NCBI GenBank assembly: GCA_947442115.1
Contig: CANEVK010000005.1
Span: 1 to 21,013 of the forward strand
Origin: Bacteriovoracaceae bacterium
GTDB lineage: Bacteria > Bdellovibrionota > Bacteriovoracia > Bacteriovoracales > Bacteriovoracaceae
DNA: 21,013 nucleotides
Direction: 5' to 3'
Made by a program: the position numbers and the translations under genes. Positions 1 to 7,063 of the stretch are shown one piece after another (position 1 is the stretch's first letter; each line of letters starts with the position of its first letter). The notes beneath the pieces were generated by a model that worked only from the letters and a program-made list of their open reading frames with translations, searched no databases and was not told the origin of the DNA.

Positions 1-553
1 TAACAGCAATTCCCTGAATAAAATCATTATAGGCATCTGCTAAAAGGCCTCCTAGCATGGTGTAACAAATAACGACTCCTGCAGCGGCCGTCACAGCGAG
101 AGTGGAGCCAATCTCAGTGTTTGAATGAATAATTTGACCAAGGGCCCTTATCTGAGCTGCTGCCCAAATAATACTTCCTGGGATTAAGAGAATCGCTGCA
201 AGCTTTTCTGTAGAAGGAGAAAAACGATTTCTAAAGAGATCTGGGATCGTGGTGATTTTTTTTCTCCAAAGGATGCGGGAGAAAATAAATCCCATGAGCA
301 TAAGACAAATCGTATAGCCTAAAGGATCAGCATGGAGGGCAGATAAACCATGCTCATAAACAGCACCTGCTGTTCCGACGCAAGTTTCCGCTCCAAACCA
401 AGTTGCAAAAATGGAAAAGGTCGCAAGACCAGGGCCTAGAGATCTTCCGGCAAGAAAATAGTCATCTTGAGTTTTGATTCTTTTCGATACCCATACGCCG
501 ATGAAAAGCATCGAAAGAACATAAAGACCTATACCAAAAATTTCCCAATTCAT
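1..553 (-). CDS. Sodium:solute symporter (SSS family), partial, N-terminal 184 residues
   Basis: I translated this open frame from the ATG at 553; it runs off the left edge, so only the N-terminal third or so is visible. It is an inner-membrane secondary transporter that would use the sodium gradient to import a small solute. The visible part has a short N-terminal helix (about 5-22), the family motif DDYFLAGRSLGPG at 30-42, a helix with TWFGAETCVGTAG (51-63), a basic loop after about 92, and the signature GGLLADAYNDFIQG (168-181) typical of SSS proteins. The substrate cannot be told from this fragment. The start follows the DUF819 stop by nine bases, and its Shine-Dalgarno AGAGG (complement of 566-570) abuts that stop codon, so the two genes are very likely co-transcribed and translationally coupled. 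Family assignment is firm; the substrate (amino acid, proline, pantothenate or other) is unknown. Confidence 0.88.
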   Translation of the reverse strand, partial: MNWEIFGIGLYVLSMLFIGVWVSKRIKTQDDYFLAGRSLGPGLATFSIFATWFGAETCVGTAGAVYEHGLSALHADPLGYTICLMLMGFIFSRILWRKKITTIPDLFRNRFSPSTEKLAAILLIPGSIIWAAAQIRALGQIIHSNTEIGSTLAVTAAAGVVICYTMLGGLLADAYNDFIQGIAV

Positions 554-562
554 TTCTGCGAT

Positions 563-1690
563 TTACCTCTTTAAAAGATAGGCCACAAATATACCGACAA
601 AATTCCCTACTGCATACCCAACCAGTCCTGTGGTTACACCAGAGAAAAGAATCGCTCGATTCTTTAAGACTTGGCTCATGGGTGCCACAAAAGCTGGCCC
701 AAAGATACCGGCCATGGATGTAATAATGGCAGTATCTCTATCAATTTTGAAAAAAAAGCAAAAGAGAAAATGTAAGGAGATGCTCCCAAATAAAATACAG
801 GCACAAAAAGCAAAGTACCACCAACTGCCTGAAACGAGCTGGGAAGTGCTGGCCAGAGAACCGACGGCCACACAAAAAACCAGTAATAGGTACTGGCCTA
901 GCTCTTGAGAACCTTCAAAGTGTCTGATTTTTTGTGAAAATGAGAAACCAACAGCAATGGCCGTGAGGCCCATAATAATCACACTGACACTCTCCCCGCC
1001 AGTGAGTAAATGAGAAAGCCCAACTGACAGGCCTACGGCAATTGCACTTAGAATAAACAAAATTAGTGAATGGAAGACTTTTTTTGAAAGACCTAGATGG
1101 TTCCAATTCAGGATTTGACCATCAGATTCACTACCTTGGGAAAAATCAAAGGCCGGGAGAAGTTTTGTGAGAAGTTTGACTCCAACTGACATAATAAAAA
1201 GCAGATATGTTCCCCCAAGGACAACATCAACAGCATTTAAAACAATAAAAACATCATCCCTGACCTCAAGGGCCTTTCCGATCGCCATCAGATTTGGTGT
1301 TCCACCGGTGTAAACCCCCACCATCATCCCGGCCATTTTCCACACCTCAGAATCATAACCTCGAAAGAAATGGCCGGCGACAAGTGAACAAATCATAACT
1401 GAAAGAATAACGAGTCCAAAGGAAATGAGAGTCGTTTTCGCCAATTTAAGCCATCCCAAAAGATCGGTCGAAAAAAGCAAAAGTGGCAGAGCTAGGAGAA
1501 CAGAAACTTCAGAAATAGTCCGAGCAAAATTTTGATTCCAGAAATTTCCTGAAGCGTTACCCAAAATAATACCCACAGCATAACAACAGACAACCGGACT
1601 CAACCATCCAATCAATTTAATTTTTGACTCTGCCTTCATGATCGCAAGTGGTAGTAAAAAGGTCGCCAGAATGACAAATAAAGAGCTCAT
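563..1690 (-). CDS. DUF819 family integral membrane protein (putative transporter)
   Basis: A 375-residue polytopic inner-membrane protein, hydrophobic nearly throughout, with roughly ten membrane segments. It matches the DUF819 (YjcL-like) family by recall of its conserved glycine-rich stretches: GVYTGGTPNLMAIGKAL (125-141) in the first half and SMAGIFGPAFVAPMSQVL (325-342) near the C terminus. Their placement in two halves suggests an inverted internal duplication like other secondary transporters. A short hydrophilic linker at about 181-203 (SQGSESDGQ) separates the halves. The ATG at 1690 is preceded by AAGGA (complement of 1696-1700) at five bases' spacing. It is the first gene of an operon with the downstream SSS symporter. 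The biochemical function of the family is not established to my knowledge; a transport role is inference from topology and neighbour. Confidence 0.85.
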   Translation of the reverse strand: MSSLFVILATFLLPLAIMKAESKIKLIGWLSPVVCCYAVGIILGNASGNFWNQNFARTISEVSVLLALPLLLFSTDLLGWLKLAKTTLISFGLVILSVMICSLVAGHFFRGYDSEVWKMAGMMVGVYTGGTPNLMAIGKALEVRDDVFIVLNAVDVVLGGTYLLFIMSVGVKLLTKLLPAFDFSQGSESDGQILNWNHLGLSKKVFHSLILFILSAIAVGLSVGLSHLLTGGESVSVIIMGLTAIAVGFSFSQKIRHFEGSQELGQYLLLVFCVAVGSLASTSQLVSGSWWYFAFCACILFGSISLHFLFCFFFKIDRDTAIITSMAGIFGPAFVAPMSQVLKNRAILFSGVTTGLVGYAVGNFVGIFVAYLLKR

Positions 1691-1698
1691 AGGAATCC

Positions 1699-1717
1699 TT
1701 TGATAGCTATCATCAAA
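1699..1717. repeat. Palindromic element in the divergent region between DUF819 and the exported protein
   Basis: TTTGATAGCTATCATCAAA contains the perfect 12-base palindrome TGATAGCTATCA (1701-1712). A second, wider inverted pair, TTTGAT and ATCAAA, overlaps it. The segment 1700-1713 reads TTGAT-AGCT-ATCAT, which matches nine of the ten defined positions of an FNR-type half-site pair (TTGAT-N4-ATCAA). It covers the candidate -10 and the Shine-Dalgarno of the DUF819 gene, a position suited to repression. Binding by any FNR/CRP-family protein is inference. Confidence 0.4.
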
Positions 1718-1740
1718 ACTCGAGTCATAAATAATGTAAA
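1712..1740 (-). promoter_or_regulatory. Candidate promoter of the DUF819-symporter operon
   Basis: Read on the minus strand: TTTACA (complement of 1735-1740), a 17-base spacer, then TTTGAT (complement of 1712-1717). The -35 matches five of six consensus positions and the -10 four of six. The predicted start of transcription, near 1705, falls inside the palindrome at 1699-1717. The -10 is weak, so this is tentative. Confidence 0.3.
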
Positions 1741-1762
1741 GATTTTTCCCTTTGATACAAAA

Positions 1763-1790
1763 GGAGGTGTCTGAGATGATAGGCGCATGA
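1763..1790 (+). promoter_or_regulatory. Shine-Dalgarno plus four-codon leader ORF overlapping the start of the exported protein gene
   Basis: A strong GGAGG (1763-1767) lies 19 bases upstream of the real ATG at 1787, too far to serve it directly. It is correctly spaced (eight bases) for an ATG at 1776, which opens the tiny frame ATG-ATA-GGC-GCA-TGA (Met-Ile-Gly-Ala-stop). That stop (1788-1790) overlaps the gene's ATG as ATGA. The arrangement suggests ribosomes load on the mini-ORF and re-initiate on the main gene. The reading frame of the main gene is closed upstream by TGA at 1772-1774, so no longer N terminus can use the GGAGG. Confidence 0.4.
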
Positions 1791-2683
1791 AAAAAATATT
1801 TTTAACACTTTTATTTATACTGACGACATTAGTGGTCCAAGCTGAAACGGCCATGACTCTCTATTTTATTCCTTCACCATTAGGTATTGACTGGACGACT
1901 CCCTCAAGTCTGGCCATGTCGGCAGCGAAAAATAAAATAAGCCTTAAATCTCGCTTCATGGGTCATGTCTTCATAGAGCTCGATTGTGATGGTCAAAAAG
2001 AATTAACAGGAATGAGAGGTAAGAACTTTGATTATATTCACCAGCTTCTGATAAATTCCAGAGGTCTTGGAATTCTTTACCATAGCTTTGATGGCATGTT
2101 GGAAGAGAGATCTGAATCAGAAGCAGAGATTAAAGAACTTTCTGAAACTGGTGAAAGGCTCAATTTTGTTCGTTTTAAATTAAATAGTCAGCAATGTACG
2201 AGGGCCATCACTTACTTAAAAGAATATCGAGAGAAAAATGTGGGACGCTATTATGGACTGGCCAATCGTCCTCTCTATGGTGAGGGATCTGGATGCTCAG
2301 CATTTGGCGCAAGCTTTGTTGAAGTGACAGGACTCATGACTCAAGAGTTTAAAGATGCATGGTCGCAAAGTGTGAATATCCCTCTGGAATTTGCAGGCCC
2401 ACCTCTTAAAGATGAGGGAGTGAATTTAATGAAACTCATGTTAAACGCATCAAGGTGGGCCAGCGAAAATGAGCCTCACCAAAAACTTATGTTTTGGTCA
2501 CCAGACCTGATGTTTAACTGGGTTCAAAAACAACTCACACTTGCACAAGGAAATAAGCAATTTAGTGTGATGGAAATTGGAAAAGCAAAGGGCCTCGTCT
2601 TTGATAAATCCTATCTTCCAGCACCTAGCGGTCCAATCTGGCAACAGCATCTAGATCCAAAGATAAAAACTACAAAAAAATAA
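1787..2683 (+). CDS. Exported protein of unknown function, possible permuted papain-like hydrolase
   Basis: A 298-residue protein with a classical signal peptide: MKK, a hydrophobic core to about residue 17, and likely cleavage after VQA (17-19). I do not recognise the family. Two motifs stand out: GHVFIEL with His60 on a predicted beta strand, and GEGSGCSAFGASFVEV (165-180) with Cys170 at the start of a predicted helix. A His placed before a Cys on a helix is the order of circularly permuted NlpC/P60-like (YiiX/DUF830, LRAT-type) hydrolases, so an envelope amidase or peptidase is possible. The rest (about 205-298) is rich in Trp and Pro and has no recognisable motif. The stop is 13 bases from the end of the convergent ggt gene. 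Coding status is firm; the enzymatic reading is a hypothesis. Confidence 0.85.
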   Translation: MKKIFLTLLFILTTLVVQAETAMTLYFIPSPLGIDWTTPSSLAMSAAKNKISLKSRFMGHVFIELDCDGQKELTGMRGKNFDYIHQLLINSRGLGILYHSFDGMLEERSESEAEIKELSETGERLNFVRFKLNSQQCTRAITYLKEYREKNVGRYYGLANRPLYGEGSGCSAFGASFVEVTGLMTQEFKDAWSQSVNIPLEFAGPPLKDEGVNLMKLMLNASRWASENEPHQKLMFWSPDLMFNWVQKQLTLAQGNKQFSVMEIGKAKGLVFDKSYLPAPSGPIWQQHLDPKIKTTKK

Positions 2684-2696
2684 AAAATAATTTATC

Positions 2697-4409
2697 TTAG
2701 TTTCCCAGCGCTAAACCTTCACCTCGCGGGTCACTCACACCTTTCCATCCTGGGTTCATTTTTTGAATGGCCTGAATGGAGCAACCTAATTTCTCGTGAA
2801 CGATATCGTGCCCTTTGAGCTTTAACTCTGATTCAACTTTAGGGCTTAAATAAGGGGCTTCAATTTTTAACTTATCAGGCTGCCATTGCTGATGAATTCT
2901 TGTAGCAGCGACTGACTCTAATAGCGGCATTTCAAACTCAACCGCATTTAAAATAGTCTGAGCGACACAAGTAATAATTCTCGTTCCAGAGGGAGAACCC
3001 AGTGCCATGTAAGGAGAATTATTTTTTAGAATAATTGTAGGAGACATGCTTGAGAGTGGTCTCTTTTTAGGTTGAATGAGGTTTTTCTCTCCCCCAACAG
3101 CAGAAAATAAATTGAGTGCCCCAACCTGTTGGGCAAAATCATCCATTTCATTATTCAAAATGATTCCAGTTCCCTTCGCCATAACCCCTGAACCAAACCA
3201 ACCATTTATCGTTTGAGTCGAAGCGACTAAGTTGCCATCACTGTCAGCGATTGAGAAATGAGTTGTCTCGCTCGATTCCTTGGGGATAGGAATTAGCTTA
3301 AGCTCCTCGGCCTTAATTGCTTTAACAGTTTTTATTTTATCTGAAAGTTCATTTAAATATTTTTGATCGAGCAATTTTGAAACCGGCACATCTGTAAAAT
3401 CAGGATCACCAAGATAAATGGAGCGATCAAGAAAAGCTCTTTGCATACTTTGTGCAGTTAAATGAACAGCTTCTACAGACTGAGGTCCCATCTTTTTTAA
3501 GTTATGTTTTTCAAGCATTTTAAGAATTTGAATAACATGAACTCCACCGGAGCTCGGAGGAGGCATAGAAAATATTTTCAATCCTTTGTAGGTTGCACTG
3601 ACTGGCAAGCGCTCTTTCATTTTATAATCACGAAGATCTTTTTCCGTTAAGATTCCTCTTTTGGCCTGTATCGTTGAGACGATAGACTTGGCCACTTTCC
3701 CCTTATAGAAACCATCCTTGCCTTTTATGGATATCTCTTCCAAAGTACGCGCTAATTCCTCTTGTATGATTAAGTCTCCAAGTGCTCGAGGTTGCCCGGC
3801 ACCATCAAGAAAAATTTTTTTTGCGTCCGGATCAGCAGCTAAGAGATGTTTTCTATCAGTGATAGCAAGACTGAGATGTGGGTAATTCGCAAACCCTTCT
3901 CGGGCCAACTTGATAGCGGGTGCAATAAGCTCTCCCCAAGGAAGCTTTCCAAATTTTTGATGAATTTCAAAAAGTCCCGCTACCAGACCAGGAGTAGCAA
4001 CGGCCAGAGGGCCCTCTTGGGATAAAAGCGGCTGAGGTGAACCATTTTTTGATAAAAACATTCCAGACTTTGAGAGGACTGGTGCCATTTCTCTAAAATC
4101 GAAAGCATAAACTTTATTTTCACTTCGATTATAATAGAGAAGAAAACCGCCCCCCCCTATTCCTGTCGACTGAGGCCTTTCAACAGATATCATAAACGAG
4201 GCAACCACAAAGGCATCAATAATATTGCCACCAGATTTAAGGACCTCGAGGGTCGCCTTGGTTGTTGCCTCACCCTGGCTGGCCACCATGTTGTTTTGAG
4301 CGATGGCTTCAAAACGAGACTTGGAATAGGTTGGGTCTGGCGTCACAATATTCACCCGATGGGTGCAACCAACTGAGACAAAAAATATAAGCAATAAAAC
4401 TTTAACCAT
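2697..4409 (-). CDS. ggt: Gamma-glutamyltransferase, predicted lipoprotein
   Basis: Transfers or hydrolyses gamma-glutamyl groups of glutathione and related peptides outside the cytoplasm. The frame opens at 4421, but I choose the ATG at 4409: GGAG (complement of 4416-4419) is six bases upstream, while the first ATG has no ribosome site. From there it has 570 residues. The N terminus MVKVLLLIFFVSVGC is a lipoprotein signal with lipobox Cys15. Family landmarks follow in order: STGIGGGGFLLYY (82-94), FDFREMAP with the glutamyl-binding Arg106, the autoprocessing nucleophile Thr382 in SETTHFSIAD, SerSer 453-454 in RPLSSMSPT, and the oxyanion loop GSPSGT (471-476). All key residues are present, so it should mature into large and small subunits. 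A lipid anchor is unlike the soluble periplasmic E. coli enzyme. A U-rich tract but no clear hairpin follows the stop. Confidence 0.93.
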   Translation of the reverse strand: MVKVLLLIFFVSVGCTHRVNIVTPDPTYSKSRFEAIAQNNMVASQGEATTKATLEVLKSGGNIIDAFVVASFMISVERPQSTGIGGGGFLLYYNRSENKVYAFDFREMAPVLSKSGMFLSKNGSPQPLLSQEGPLAVATPGLVAGLFEIHQKFGKLPWGELIAPAIKLAREGFANYPHLSLAITDRKHLLAADPDAKKIFLDGAGQPRALGDLIIQEELARTLEEISIKGKDGFYKGKVAKSIVSTIQAKRGILTEKDLRDYKMKERLPVSATYKGLKIFSMPPPSSGGVHVIQILKMLEKHNLKKMGPQSVEAVHLTAQSMQRAFLDRSIYLGDPDFTDVPVSKLLDQKYLNELSDKIKTVKAIKAEELKLIPIPKESSETTHFSIADSDGNLVASTQTINGWFGSGVMAKGTGIILNNEMDDFAQQVGALNLFSAVGGEKNLIQPKKRPLSSMSPTIILKNNSPYMALGSPSGTRIITCVAQTILNAVEFEMPLLESVAATRIHQQWQPDKLKIEAPYLSPKVESELKLKGHDIVHEKLGCSIQAIQKMNPGWKGVSDPRGEGLALGN

Positions 4410-4429
4410 TGAGAACTCCATCTTATAAT
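4401..4429 (+). promoter_or_regulatory. Candidate promoter for the carbinolamine dehydratase gene
   Basis: A perfect TATAAT (4424-4429) is preceded at 17 bases by TTTAAC (4401-4406), a weak -35. Transcription would start near 4436, just ahead of AGGAG at 4442-4446. The -35 lies inside the start of the divergent ggt coding sequence, so the two promoters and 5' ends must interleave in this very short region. Confidence 0.4.
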
Positions 4430-4453
4430 TTATCTGAGTCTAGGAGAAAACCA

Positions 4454-4816
4454 ATGGATCTTAAAGATAAAAAATGTCATCAGGCCCATGAAAAAATTTT
4501 GCCCCTAAATAAAGAAAATAAAGATGGAATGCTCAAAGAAATTGGAAATCACTGGATTCTTGAAAATTCTTCCACAAGACTAATAAAAAAGTATAAGTTT
4601 AAAAATTTTAAAAAATCTCTCGAATTTGTGAATAAAATTTCAGACATTTCCGAATCGGAAAATCATCATCCAGAAATTACTTTTGGGTGGGGATATTGTG
4701 AAGTTAAAGTATGGACCCACACTTTAAATGACGTCGCTGAAAATGATTTTATTCTTGCAGCAAAAATTGAGGCTGCTTTTAGTCATCTGCAAGAGAAGTC
4801 TGCTTCAACTCCTTGA
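4454..4816 (+). CDS. phhB: 4a-hydroxytetrahydrobiopterin (pterin-4a-carbinolamine) dehydratase
   Basis: Dehydrates 4a-hydroxytetrahydropterin to quinonoid dihydropterin, the recycling step that supports phenylalanine hydroxylase; a cytoplasmic enzyme. The frame is open from 4409, but the ATG at 4454 has AGGAG (4442-4446) at seven bases and gives 120 residues, close to the family's usual 95-120; the longer start has no ribosome site. The family signature is visible: SENHHPEITFGWGYCEVKVWTH (68-89) with His71, His72, Pro73 and His89, followed by LNDVAENDFILAAKI (91-105). The N-terminal DKKCHQ...LPLNKENKDGML and the later HWILENSSTRLIKKYKFKNF also fit. No phenylalanine hydroxylase gene lies in the window, so the physiological partner is unknown. 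Its last 38 bases overlap the 3' end of the convergent protease gene. Confidence 0.9.
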   Translation: MDLKDKKCHQAHEKILPLNKENKDGMLKEIGNHWILENSSTRLIKKYKFKNFKKSLEFVNKISDISESENHHPEITFGWGYCEVKVWTHTLNDVAENDFILAAKIEAAFSHLQEKSASTP

Positions 4817-5276
4817 GATAAATTTTTTGTTTTTGCGATTTTCTTAAAAGATATGACTGACTTGGATCAATGTAGAATTGATTGAGGGCCTCACGTCCAA
4901 GCAACATCCGATACTTCATACTGGCCCTATTGGTCAGTGTTAGCTGAATGGTCTTTTTTACGCTTCCCATCAGAATAACCACATTAATGACATACCGATT
5001 TTCTTTATGGCCACCTGAATCGGTAACGACTCTTCTATCAACTAAAAGGGAACTACACTCAACGACATGGTCAGTGTTTTTTTGAATAGGGTGAACTTTA
5101 AACTTTACATAAGTGACCCCACCCCTCTTCACAAGTTTAATATCAAAAGCATGAAGACTGGAGGTTTTTGCTCCAGTATCTACTTTGGCCTTTAGGGCAG
5201 AAAGCCCAAGCTCTGGGAAAGCAATCCATTCACGAAATCCAATGATCGTAGGAGTTTTTTTTATATTCTCTTTCAT
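4779..5276 (-). CDS. RimB-type retropepsin-like aspartic protease (PF05618, 'ATP-dependent zinc protease' family)
   Basis: A 165-residue soluble protein with no signal peptide. It begins with IIGFREWIAFPELGLSALKAKVDTGAKTSSLHA (11-43), the conserved opening of this family. Asp33-Thr-Gly-Ala is a retropepsin-like catalytic triad, and LLGREAL (125-131) is the family's second conserved motif near the C terminus. Members such as RimB in Pseudomonas act with the glutamate ligase RimK and trim glutamate tails from ribosomal protein S6; others are exported. The old name 'ATP-dependent zinc protease' is probably misleading given the DTGA motif. No rimK-like ATP-grasp gene is in this window, so the substrate is open. 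The start at 5276 has only a weak ribosome site. The 3' end overlaps the convergent dehydratase gene by 38 bases. Confidence 0.85.
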   Translation of the reverse strand: MKENIKKTPTIIGFREWIAFPELGLSALKAKVDTGAKTSSLHAFDIKLVKRGGVTYVKFKVHPIQKNTDHVVECSSLLVDRRVVTDSGGHKENRYVINVVILMGSVKKTIQLTLTNRASMKYRMLLGREALNQFYIDPSQSYLLRKSQKQKIYLKELKQTSLADD

Positions 5277-5337
5277 GGACTCATTTTAGAAAAAAAATAA
5301 ATAAACACAAATGGATGATTTTTCCTGTAGAGAATTC

Positions 5338-5365
5338 TTGCAAGGTTGGGCCAGGGTGTTAAAAT
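5338..5365 (+). promoter_or_regulatory. Promoter of the mltD-like gene
   Basis: TTGCAA (5338-5343), a 16-base spacer and TAAAAT (5360-5365). The -10 matches five of six positions and is preceded by TG one base upstream (5357-5358), an extended -10. Transcription would begin near 5372, giving a leader of about 42 bases. Confidence 0.55.
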
Positions 5366-5379
5366 AAAAAGAATGAAAC

Positions 5380-5392
5380 TGACATGATGTCA
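5380..5392. repeat. Perfect 13-base palindrome in the mltD-like leader
   Basis: TGACAT-G-ATGTCA has two perfect six-base arms around one central base. It sits about +9 to +21 relative to the predicted transcription start and 11 bases before the Shine-Dalgarno AAGGA (5403-5407). The position suits a repressor operator; the arms are too short and close for a stable RNA hairpin. Confidence 0.4.
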
Positions 5393-5413
5393 CGTTAACT
5401 GGAAGGATATTTC

Positions 5414-7063
5414 ATGACGAAATTCTCAAATTTCTCACTTCTTACTTTTTGTACAATTTCTCTTCTCAGTTGCTCAGGCCTCAAAAGGCACCAAAACTTT
5501 CAGGCAAAAAATCCTTCACCGGCCATTGAAACTGCCGACCTTAACAATCAGGAACTTTTCCTTAAAAGACCAAAATCTGGTGAATACACCCACGAACTCG
5601 CCGAGGCCAATGCTGACGACACAGAAATTACCAAAGAAACTGGCTCTGAGGCCATTGATGACGAATTACCTGGATCTGAAACTGATGAAATACCTTATGC
5701 TCGGAATTTTTTAAAAAACAAGAAGACCAAAAGAATGCAATTCTGGGTTGATTATTTTACCAATAAGAATAGAGATAGATTTCAGCGCTTTATTAATAAT
5801 GGTGAGGAATACAGGCATCATATTGAAAAGGTTTTCCAACAATATGGACTTCCAAAAGAACTTTATTTTGTTGGCCTGATTGAGTCCGGCTACTATCTTG
5901 GTGCTAAATCTCATGCCTCTGCCGTAGGCCCATGGCAATTTATCCGCGCGACTGGACGTAGATATGGGATGAAAGTGAATCATGAAATTGATGAGAGACA
6001 AGATTTATTTAAAGCGACTCATGCAGCTGCTCAATATTTTAGAGACCTTCATAAAATCTTTTCTAGCTGGGAATTAGCATTAGCGGCCTACAATGCCGGT
6101 GAAAATGGAATGATTCGAAGAATCATTAAACATGGTACAAGAGACTTCTACAAACTTTCGCAAAATAAACATATACCATCTGAAACGATTAATTATGTGC
6201 CAAAAGTTTTAGCGGCCATGCATATCTTAAAAAATGCAAAAGAATATGGTTTCAATATACCAACGAAAAAACAGAGATTGTTTGATTTAACTGAACTCAC
6301 TCCAGTAAAAAAGAACGTCCCCCTTAAAGTACTCGCTCAAAGGCTCCAAGTTGATCCAAGACTTCTAAAAAAACTAAATCCAGAACTCAAAAGAGGAAAA
6401 ACTCCGCTAAATTTTGTAGGCACTTATATGCTTCGGGTGCCTAAGGCCCAGTATGCTCAAAATCTCATTGATTTAAAGAATGTAGAAATTGCATCAACCA
6501 ATACAAATCCAAAGATTGGTCGTCCAGAATCTAGAAAAGAACTTAATCGAAGAACAGCCTCTCTGAGTGCTACAGGTTCAAAATTTCATAAAGTCAGGAA
6601 GGGAGAAACTCTTCTCAGTATTTCAAGAAAATATAAAATCTCAGCAAAAGAAATTGCCTCTTATAACGATTTAAATTCTTGGAAATCAAAAGTAAGAGTT
6701 GGCCAAAAATTAAGTTTAGTTGAGCAAAAAGTAACGGTGAACTTCCCAAAAGTGAAAATCACAAACAAACCTATTATTTATAAAGTCTCAAAGGGAGATA
6801 ACTTAAAAGAGATTTCAGAGATGTTCAACTCACCTATCAATAAAATCAAGAAGGCCAATGGACTTAAAAAGGGCCATATCCTTGTGGGTCAGAAATTGGT
6901 TTTACCGAATACGCAAAAAGCTATTTACACCGTTCAACATGGTGACCACCTGACAAAAGTTGCTAAGGATTTTAATCTTCCCATAGATACTCTGGTAAAA
7001 CTTAATTCTTTGAAGAGAAAAGTTATTTATCCCGGCCAAAAAATTATTGTGAATATGGATTAA
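5414..7063 (+). CDS. mltD: Membrane-bound lytic murein transglycosylase, MltD-like, with LysM repeats
   Basis: Cleaves the beta-1,4 bond between N-acetylmuramic acid and N-acetylglucosamine in peptidoglycan, leaving 1,6-anhydro ends. In the 549 residues I see a lipoprotein signal with lipobox LLSC (Cys20); an acidic low-complexity linker (57-93); an SLT domain (about 138-243) with catalytic Glu157 in GLIESGY, SHASAVGPWQFIRATGRRYGM (166-186) and ALAAYNAGENG (222-232); a degenerate LysM-like segment (about 302-343); and three clear LysM repeats starting near 391, 454 and 503. AAGGA (5403-5407) six bases upstream supports the ATG. This is the MltD architecture, with an extra LysM compared with the usual two. 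An outer-membrane anchor is predicted. Its last 20 bases overlap the convergent EEP gene, and a hairpin at 7114 inside that gene is its probable terminator. Confidence 0.93.
   Translation: MTKFSNFSLLTFCTISLLSCSGLKRHQNFQAKNPSPAIETADLNNQELFLKRPKSGEYTHELAEANADDTEITKETGSEAIDDELPGSETDEIPYARNFLKNKKTKRMQFWVDYFTNKNRDRFQRFINNGEEYRHHIEKVFQQYGLPKELYFVGLIESGYYLGAKSHASAVGPWQFIRATGRRYGMKVNHEIDERQDLFKATHAAAQYFRDLHKIFSSWELALAAYNAGENGMIRRIIKHGTRDFYKLSQNKHIPSETINYVPKVLAAMHILKNAKEYGFNIPTKKQRLFDLTELTPVKKNVPLKVLAQRLQVDPRLLKKLNPELKRGKTPLNFVGTYMLRVPKAQYAQNLIDLKNVEIASTNTNPKIGRPESRKELNRRTASLSATGSKFHKVRKGETLLSISRKYKISAKEIASYNDLNSWKSKVRVGQKLSLVEQKVTVNFPKVKITNKPIIYKVSKGDNLKEISEMFNSPINKIKKANGLKKGHILVGQKLVLPNTQKAIYTVQHGDHLTKVAKDFNLPIDTLVKLNSLKRKVIYPGQKIIVNMD

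Noticed and set aside
4410..4421. Longer N terminus for the gamma-glutamyltransferase starting at 4421
   Set aside because: No ribosome site precedes that ATG, whereas GGAG is well placed for the ATG at 4409, which also gives a cleaner lipoprotein signal.
4821..4838. U-rich run just after the dehydratase stop as an intrinsic terminator
   Set aside because: The only stem before it is two four-pair segments split by an uneven internal loop, too weak to call.
5274..5286. Mini-ORF ATG-AGT-CCA-TGA overlapping the start of the retropepsin-like gene, similar to the leader ORF at 1776
   Set aside because: It has no Shine-Dalgarno upstream, so it is most likely chance; it also warns that the 1776 case needs its GGAGG to be convincing.
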